From: JALZEG01 sp035942255 | GTDB taxonomy: Bacteria; Actinomycetota; CADDZG01; WHSQ01 | DNA length: 64,000 nt | Reading direction: 5' to 3' | NCBI GenBank assembly: GCA_035942255.1 | Contig: DASZDG010000125.1 | Span: 22,468-86,467 of the forward strand | Part shown: in pieces, positions 59,459 through 64,000 of the stretch | Numbering within the stretch: position 1 is the first letter of the stretch | Layout of the letters: each line of letters begins with the position of its first letter | Program-made: the position numbers and the translations under genes | The notes under the pieces: model-generated | Seen by the model: the letters and a program-made list of their open reading frames with translations, nothing else | Databases searched by the model: none | Told to the model about the DNA's origin: nothing

Positions 59459-60229
59459 ATGTCCTTTCTCGACGATTTCGTTGCGGGCGCACGCGCCCGG
59501 GCCGAGGCGGGCAAGGCCGCCGTCACCGACGACGTGCTCGAGCAGAGGCTCGCCGCCGCGGCCCCCGCGCGCTCCCTCGCCGATGCGCTCCGCGGCCCCC
59601 GCATCTCGCTGATCGCCGAGATAAAGAGGGCGTCCCCGTTGAAGGGACCGCTCGACCTCGACCTCGACGCGGGTCGGCTCGCCCGGACGTACGCGGCCGC
59701 GGGCGCGGCCGCGATCTCGGTGCTCACGGAGCCCGACGGGTTCAAGGGGTCGATCGAGGACATGGGGGCCGCTCTGACCGCGGGCGTCCCAGTGCTCCGC
59801 AAGGACTTCGTGGTCGACCCGTGGCAGGTCATGGAGTCGCGCGCCGAAGGGGCGGACGCGATCCTGCTCATAGCGCGGGTCGTGGGCGCCGACCTCGGCC
59901 CCCTCGTCGGCGCGGCCCGGGCGCTGGGCATGGACGCGCTCGTCGAGGTCCATCACGAGGCGGAGCTCGACGAGGCGCTCGGGTCGGGTGCGACCGTGAT
60001 CGGCGTGAACCACCGCGACCTCACGACGTTCGAGGTCGACCCGGAGCGGACCGCCAAGCTCGCGCCCCGCATCCCCGAGGACCGGGTGACCGTCGCTCTC
60101 TCCGGCGTCTCGACCAGGGCCGAGGTCGAGGACCTCGAGGCCGCCGGCGCGGACGCGGTCCTGGTGGGGGAGTCGATCGTGACGGCGCAAGACCCCGCCG
60201 CCAAGATCAGGGAGCTGCTGGGCACGTGA
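59459..60229 (+). CDS. trpC: Indole-3-glycerol phosphate synthase
   Basis: A 256-aa TIM barrel closing the indole ring from CdRP: LIAEIKRASPLKGPL, VLTEPDGFKGS, LRKDFVVDPWQV, ILLIARV and GVNHRDLTTFEVD. Monofunctional (no TrpF fusion). First gene of trpC-B-A, with a palindromic promoter region and a GTGA overlap into trpB. Confidence 0.96.
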   Translation: MSFLDDFVAGARARAEAGKAAVTDDVLEQRLAAAAPARSLADALRGPRISLIAEIKRASPLKGPLDLDLDAGRLARTYAAAGAAAISVLTEPDGFKGSIEDMGAALTAGVPVLRKDFVVDPWQVMESRAEGADAILLIARVVGADLGPLVGAARALGMDALVEVHHEAELDEALGSGATVIGVNHRDLTTFEVDPERTAKLAPRIPEDRVTVALSGVSTRAEVEDLEAAGADAVLVGESIVTAQDPAAKIRELLGT

Positions 60230-61392
60230 CCTCCGTCAAGGGACGCTTCGGAGCATTCGGCGGCCAGTACGTGCCGGAGGCGCTCATGCCCGCGCTCGAC
60301 GAGCTCGAGAGGGCGTGGGAGGCGGCGCGAGCGGACGAGAGCTTCGGGGCGGAGCTGCGTGGCCTCCTCGGCTCGATCGTCGGCCGGCCGACCCCGCTCT
60401 ACGAGGCGGAGCGGTTCTCCGAGCGCGCGCAGAAGCGGGTGTTCCTGAAGAGGGAGGACCTCGCACACACCGGCGCGCACAAGATCAACAACACGATCGG
60501 CCAGGTCCTGCTCGCTACCCGGATGGGCAAGACGCGGATCATCGCCGAGACCGGGGCCGGCCAGCACGGGGTCGCGACCGCGACCGCGGCCGCGTACTTC
60601 GGCCTCCCGTGCGTCGTCTACATGGGAGCGACCGACGTCGCGCGCCAGAACCTGAACGTCGTGCGGATGGAGATGCTCGGCGCGACCGTCGTGCCGGTCG
60701 AGGCGGGCTCCGCGACGCTGAAGGACGCGATCAACGAGGCGCTGCGCGACTGGGTGACGAACGTGGAGGAGACCCACTACGTCATCGGGTCCGTCGTGGG
60801 GCCGCATCCGTATCCCGAGCTCGTCGCGTCGCTCCAGTCCGTGATCGGCGAGGAGGCGCGCGCCGGCGTGATCGCGGCCGCCGGCGGGGTCCCGGACGAG
60901 GTCGTCGCGTGCGTCGGCGGCGGGTCGAACGCGATCGGGCTGTTCCGCGCGTTCTACCGGGACGAGGGCGTCGCGCTCGTCGGCGTCGAGGCCGCGGGTG
61001 AGGGGCTGGATCGCCGCCACGGGGCCTCGATAACGAAGGGCGGGCCCGGCGTGCTGCACGGGGCCCGGAGCATGGTCCTCCAGGACGACCAGGGCCTCAT
61101 CACCGAGGCCCACTCGATCTCGGCGGGGCTCGACTACCCCGGCGTCGGCCCCGAGCACGCGTGGCTCGCGGCCAGCGGCCGCGCCCGCTACGAGGCGGTG
61201 ACCGACGAGGAGGCGCTCGCCGCCTTCCGCACGCTCGCCGAGACCGAGGGCATCCTGCCCGCGCTCGAGCCGAGCCACGCCCTCGCGTACGTGCTGCGCG
61301 GCACCACGGGGGCCGAGACCGTCCTCGTGGGGCTGTCGGGGCGCGGAGACAAGGACGTGGCGACGATCGCCGCTGCCCTCGGCGATCGATGA
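60226..61392 (+). CDS. trpB: Tryptophan synthase beta chain
   Basis: A 388-aa PLP enzyme joining indole and serine: FGGQYVPEALMPAL, PLP Lys86 in LAHTGAHKINNT, AETGAGQHGVATAT, GGGSNAIGLF and SAGLDYPGVGPEH. TrpB1-type, expected to pair with TrpA. The GTG overlaps the trpC stop; a long upstream in-frame extension through trpC is rejected. Confidence 0.96.
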   Translation: MTSVKGRFGAFGGQYVPEALMPALDELERAWEAARADESFGAELRGLLGSIVGRPTPLYEAERFSERAQKRVFLKREDLAHTGAHKINNTIGQVLLATRMGKTRIIAETGAGQHGVATATAAAYFGLPCVVYMGATDVARQNLNVVRMEMLGATVVPVEAGSATLKDAINEALRDWVTNVEETHYVIGSVVGPHPYPELVASLQSVIGEEARAGVIAAAGGVPDEVVACVGGGSNAIGLFRAFYRDEGVALVGVEAAGEGLDRRHGASITKGGPGVLHGARSMVLQDDQGLITEAHSISAGLDYPGVGPEHAWLAASGRARYEAVTDEEALAAFRTLAETEGILPALEPSHALAYVLRGTTGAETVLVGLSGRGDKDVATIAAALGDR

Positions 61393-62165
61393 GCCCGCTG
61401 CGGGCGCACCTCGACGCGCTCATCCGGGACGGCAGGAAGCTCCTCGTCCCGTACCTGATGGCGGGGATCCCCGACCGGGCGTCGTTCCCCGACGCTCTCG
61501 CCGCGGTCTCCGAGTCCGCCGACGCCGTCGAGCTCGGGCTCCCGTTCTCCGATCCGCTCATGGACGGCCCGGTGATCGCCGAGGCCGCGCAGCGCGCGCT
61601 CCGCGGCGGTTTGGGGCCGGTCGACGCGCTGGAGGCCGCGGGCCCCGGGGACGGCGGACCTCCCCGCGTGGCCATGACCTACTACAACCCGATCCACCGC
61701 ACGGGGGAGCGGGAGTTCTGCGAGAGGGCGGCCGCGGCCGGCATCGCGGGGCTCATCGTCCCGGACCTTCCCGTCGAGGAGTCGGAGCCGCTCCGGGGGG
61801 CCGCCGCGGCGGCGGGCCTCGCGTGGATCCCGCTCGTCGCCCCCACGTCGCCGCCCGATCGCGTCGCGGCGATCACGGCGACGGCTACCGGCTTCGTCTA
61901 CGCCGTCTCGACCCTTGGCGTCACCGGCACCCGCGAGCAGCTGTCGGAGCGGGCCGCCCGCGTCGTCGCGGCGTGCCGGGAGGCCACCGATGCCCCCGTC
62001 CTTGTCGGCATCGGGGTCTCGAGCCCCGCCCACGCGGTCGAGGCTGCAGCGACCGCCGACGGCGTCGTGATCGGGACCGCGGTCGTGCGCCTGGTCCTGG
62101 AGGAGGGGGCCGGCTCGGCCCGCGCGTTCCTCGCCGACGTGAGGGCCGCGCTGAACGGGACCTAA
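61389..62165 (+). CDS. trpA: Tryptophan synthase alpha chain
   Basis: A 258-aa TIM barrel that releases indole from IGP: LVPYLMAGIPD, AVELGLPFSDPLMDGPVIAEAAQRAL (catalytic Glu), MTYYNPIHRTG, IVPDLPVEE and VGIGVSSPAHA. The ATG overlaps the trpB stop. End of the trp block. Confidence 0.96.
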   Translation: MSPLRAHLDALIRDGRKLLVPYLMAGIPDRASFPDALAAVSESADAVELGLPFSDPLMDGPVIAEAAQRALRGGLGPVDALEAAGPGDGGPPRVAMTYYNPIHRTGEREFCERAAAAGIAGLIVPDLPVEESEPLRGAAAAAGLAWIPLVAPTSPPDRVAAITATATGFVYAVSTLGVTGTREQLSERAARVVAACREATDAPVLVGIGVSSPAHAVEAAATADGVVIGTAVVRLVLEEGAGSARAFLADVRAALNGT

Positions 62166-62177
62166 CAGCCACGTTTC

Positions 62178-62305
62178 GCCCGTTTTGCGCCCACTGCGTA
62201 TTTCGCGAGGCGCGCAACCTTGGGAGGCTCGAGAGCGTCGAAAGGGCAGGTCCCGGAAGCGGGCGAGGACGGTTGGGGACTAGGTCGTAAATGAGCAAAA
62301 CGGGC
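62178..62305. other. Structured intergenic segment bounded by an 11-bp inverted repeat
   Basis: GCCCGTTTTGC (62178-62188) and its exact complement GCAAAACGGGC (62295-62305) bracket 106 nt that include a CCCGGAAGCGGG hairpin and a run of purine-rich sequence. No coding frame is convincing. It starts 12 nt after trpA, so it may be an RNA 3' structure, a small RNA or a small mobile-like element. Confidence 0.45.
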
Positions 62306-62458
62306 TAGGCGGACCATCCTCAAAATCCCGCCTCCGGGGCCGATAGATGAAACAGTTACCGGGAATCGTCGCAAGGAGGCTCGCAGTGCGGCAGATCAGG
62401 ATTCAGAAAGGGAGGCGGCCACGTCCGTGACGTGCACCGTTTCCAGGAGACCCTGACC

Positions 62459-62493
62459 AGGCCCGACGACGCTCTCCCGCCGCCGGGCCTTTT
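62459..62493 (+). terminator. Possible rho-independent terminator after trpA
   Basis: AGGCCCG (62459-62465) and CGGGCCT (62484-62490) form a 7-bp stem with a long 18-nt loop, followed by TTT. It is moderate in quality and the only T-tailed stem in the 356-nt gap after trpA. Apart from this and the inverted-repeat segment, the gap holds nothing I recognise. Confidence 0.4.
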
Positions 62494-62521
62494 CAGTTGC
62501 CCGGCCCTCACCGCCGAGTCG

Positions 62522-62604
62522 TGCCGGAGGTGGGATTTGAACCCACACGCCCTTGCGGACAATGGATTTTGAGTCCATCGCGTCTGCCATTCCGCCACTC
62601 CGGC
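62522..62604 (-). tRNA. tRNA-Leu (anticodon CAA)
   Basis: A complete class II tRNA of 83 nt: 7-bp acceptor stem GCCGGAG/CTCCGGC, D-arm GCGGAATGGCAGACGC, anticodon loop CTCAAAA (CAA, reading UUG), a long variable arm (TGTCCGCAAGGGCGT) and T-loop GGTTCAAATC. Discriminator A; the CCA end is not encoded. It lies 22 nt downstream of the LuxR-type regulator gene on the same strand. Confidence 0.96.
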
Positions 62605-62626
62605 GTGTCGGTACGAGGCGCGCGCC

Positions 62627-63268
62627 CTAGATGATCCCAAGTCTAGTTGCCACTACGGCGGCCTGGACGCGGTTCTGCACGTCGAGCTTCCGCGTGATCG
62701 CCGCAATGCGCCTCTTGAGGGTCGACTCGCTGATATGCATGCGGCCGATGATCTCGCTGTTGTCGTAACCATCGGCGACTAGCGTCAGAAGCGAAAGCTC
62801 CGCCTCCGTCAGGTGGACCGGCCCGGCTGGCGGAGCTTCCAGGAGGGTAGACACGACCTCGGGGCCGATGACGACCTCCCCATGAGCGACCATCTCCAGC
62901 GCTGCGAGCAACTGGTCGACCTCGATCTTCTTCGACAGGTACCCGCGGACGCCGAGCTCCAGCGCCTTTCGGATCGCCCGGGGATCTTCGGCGGCACTCA
63001 GGACGACGACGTTCGACCCGGCTTCTTCCCGCGCTTCCCGGGCCAAGTCCTCGGCGACCTGCCCCCCGGCCGCTATGTCGATGAGGACGATCGCCGGCGC
63101 CAAGGAGGAGAGGTATGAACGGGCCTCGTCGAGCGAGGTGAAGGTGCCGGCGACGTCGAAGCGGCTGCCCGCGGCCGCCAACAAGGCCGCTAGACCTCTC
63201 GCCACACACGGCTGTTGATCGACGACCGCAACGCTGACGGGTTCCGTCCTTAACTCGACCACACTCAC
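62627..63268 (-). CDS. LuxR/NarL family response regulator
   Basis: A 213-aa two-domain regulator. Receiver: VSVAVVDQQP (one acidic residue where two are usual), phosphoacceptor Asp64 in IVLIDIAAGG, Ser in VVLSAAED and Lys in GYLSKKIEVDQLL. Output: helix-turn-helix LTEAELSLLTLVADGYDNSEIIGRMHISESTLKRRIAAITRKLDVQNR. No sensor kinase is nearby. TAAGCT lies directly before the first GTG and exactly 6 nt before the third codon (also GTG, 63262), so the true start may be two codons later. Confidence 0.88.
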   Translation of the reverse strand: MSVVELRTEPVSVAVVDQQPCVARGLAALLAAAGSRFDVAGTFTSLDEARSYLSSLAPAIVLIDIAAGGQVAEDLAREAREEAGSNVVVLSAAEDPRAIRKALELGVRGYLSKKIEVDQLLAALEMVAHGEVVIGPEVVSTLLEAPPAGPVHLTEAELSLLTLVADGYDNSEIIGRMHISESTLKRRIAAITRKLDVQNRVQAAVVATRLGII

Positions 63269-63284
63269 AGCTTAAAAGACGTGT

Positions 63285-63320
63285 GACCCAAACCGGCCAC
63301 CCGCCCGACCGGCTTGGGTC
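63285..63320. repeat. Interrupted inverted repeat upstream of the LuxR-type regulator
   Basis: GACCCAA-A-CCGG and CCGG-C-TTGGGTC form an 11-bp stem with one mismatch around a 12-nt loop, 10-15 bp upstream of the regulator's -10 box. GACCCAAAC recurs at 63352. Nothing else is evident in 63321-63490. Confidence 0.45.
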
Positions 63321-63507
63321 TCCGCCACGCACCCCCGCCCGCCAGGCGGACCCAAACGGTCCAACGTGTCGTCCCTTCGGTCCGCTTCCGGGCGACCCCC
63401 GTTGCTGCCCTCGCGACGGCCCGTGATCATCTCGATCGACTCGAGTCGGCAGGAGGCGTTGGGAGAGCGGAGGTCGAACGTCGGCCGCCACTATCGGAAG
63501 GATCGTG

Positions 63508-63912
63508 ATGAAAAGCGTGCAGATAAGGAAGAGGAAGGCGGCCGCAATGGCCGCGGTAGTCCTGGCGGTCACGCTGGTGCCGGTGGGCGCGGCTGTGGCG
63601 CACGGTAGCTGCACCCCGAGCGTGACCTCGAACCCGCGGGCTGAGAGCGGGAACGTATACGGCGCGGGCAAGATCGTGTGCGACTCGACGCACACCATCA
63701 CGATCACGGTCTCGCTGCAGCGGCGAGCGGCCGACGGGAGCTGGGACACGCGCGCCAGCAACACCAACCAGCAGGGCACCGTCACGCAGCTCCAGGCATC
63801 GGTGAGTACGTCCGGGTGCCAGAGCGGCACATGGCGTACGAAGGTCGATGGCTCCACGAACCACTTCTCGCTGATTGCGGTGACCAACCCGGGAGTCACG
63901 GTCAGCTGCTAG
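63508..63912 (+). CDS. Small secreted protein of unknown function
   Basis: A 134-aa protein with signal peptide (AAAMAAVVLAVTLVPVGAAVA), mature start HGSCTPSVTSNPRAE, four cysteines that could pair (GSC, KIVC, SGCQSG, TVSC) and alternating Thr/Ser beta strands (HTITITVSLQRRA), i.e. a small disulphide-bonded beta domain. Not recognised. GGAAGGA is 4-5 nt before the ATG; the GTG just before it is an alternative start. Confidence 0.65.
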   Translation: MKSVQIRKRKAAAMAAVVLAVTLVPVGAAVAHGSCTPSVTSNPRAESGNVYGAGKIVCDSTHTITITVSLQRRAADGSWDTRASNTNQQGTVTQLQASVSTSGCQSGTWRTKVDGSTNHFSLIAVTNPGVTVSC

Positions 63913-63924
63913 GACGGATCGGAC

Positions 63925-63954
63925 GCGAGGGGGTGGCGGCCGCCGCCCCCTCGC
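63925..63954. terminator. GC-rich hairpin after the last gene
   Basis: GCGAGGGGG and CCCCCTCGC flank a nearly perfect GC palindrome, giving a stem of up to 13 bp with one G-U pair. It begins 13 nt after the stop of the secreted-protein gene. No T-tract, so terminator function is likely but not certain. Confidence 0.5.
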
Positions 63955-64000
63955 TCGCGCGCGGAGTGAGGCGACGATCGGCCCTCGGCCCCTTCTATCT

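Noticed and set aside
62390..62440. Small leader peptide after AAGGAGG at 62374
   Set aside because: The GTG that follows gives only 14 codons (VRQIRIQKGRRPRP) with no regulatory codon run and no downstream plus-strand gene to attenuate.

Overview
This is a 64 kb stretch of a high-GC (about 70 %) bacterial chromosome, densely coded and almost entirely housekeeping. Several things point to an actinobacterium (Actinomycetota). The division and cell-wall (dcw) cluster has mraZ, sepF, yggT and divIVA but no ftsA or minCD. IleS is of the PGxHH type seen in mycobacteria. There is an orphan MmpS-like lipoprotein, a lysine-rich DksA-like protein and a DUF3040 protein. Many promoters have a TANNNT -10 box 6-9 nt in front of a start codon, which implies leaderless mRNAs. 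I cannot place it to class; it looks like an uncultured or deep-branching lineage. No phage, transposon, CRISPR or rRNA is visible; there is one tRNA gene.

Layout. 1-8.3 kb: two oxidoreductases, dinB, a DUF3040 protein, a MerR regulator, then a minus-strand moxR - DUF58 - transglutaminase operon. 8.4-14.2 kb: a five-gene peptide/nickel-type ABC importer with a strong terminator between the binding protein and the permeases. 14.2-17.3 kb: small secreted or lipoprotein genes, an RlpA-like protein with a long leader, and an HNH protein. 17.3-17.9 kb: a repeat-rich non-coding region ending in the mraZ promoter and MraZ boxes. 17.9-39.3 kb: the dcw cluster, mraZ - 46-aa membrane protein - rsmH - ftsL - ftsI - murE - mraY - murD - ftsW - murG - [CBS-guanylyltransferase-like + LegB-like dehydratase] - murC - murB - ftsQ - ftsZ - secreted protein - pgeF - yggS - sepF - yggT - lipoprotein - divIVA - 57-aa membrane protein - receiver protein. 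murF is missing. 39.3-45.5 kb: ileS on the minus strand, facing DUF167, dksA-like, lspA, rluD and a small unknown gene. 45.7-49.1 kb: dnaE. 49.1-56.9 kb: hisD-C-B-H-A, a minus-strand secreted gene plus a hicAB toxin-antitoxin pair, then hisF, an M24 peptidase and hisI. 56.9-62.2 kb: trpE, a PRC-barrel protein, a degenerate M28-like lipoprotein, trpC-B-A. 62.2-64 kb: a structured intergenic region, tRNA-Leu(CAA), an orphan LuxR-type regulator and a secreted protein.

How it works together. Most genes are joined by 4-nt ATGA/GTGA overlaps, so translational coupling is the rule. The cell-wall precursor enzymes, septal synthase (FtsW/FtsI), FtsZ and its anchors (SepF), and the polar scaffold DivIVA form one long unit under MraZ control at its head, with a separate promoter before ftsZ. 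The two sugar-nucleotide genes coupled between murG and murC are the most unusual content. The his and trp blocks abut (hisI-trpE) and lack hisG, hisE, trpG, trpD and trpF, which must be elsewhere; HisA may double as TrpF (PriA-type).
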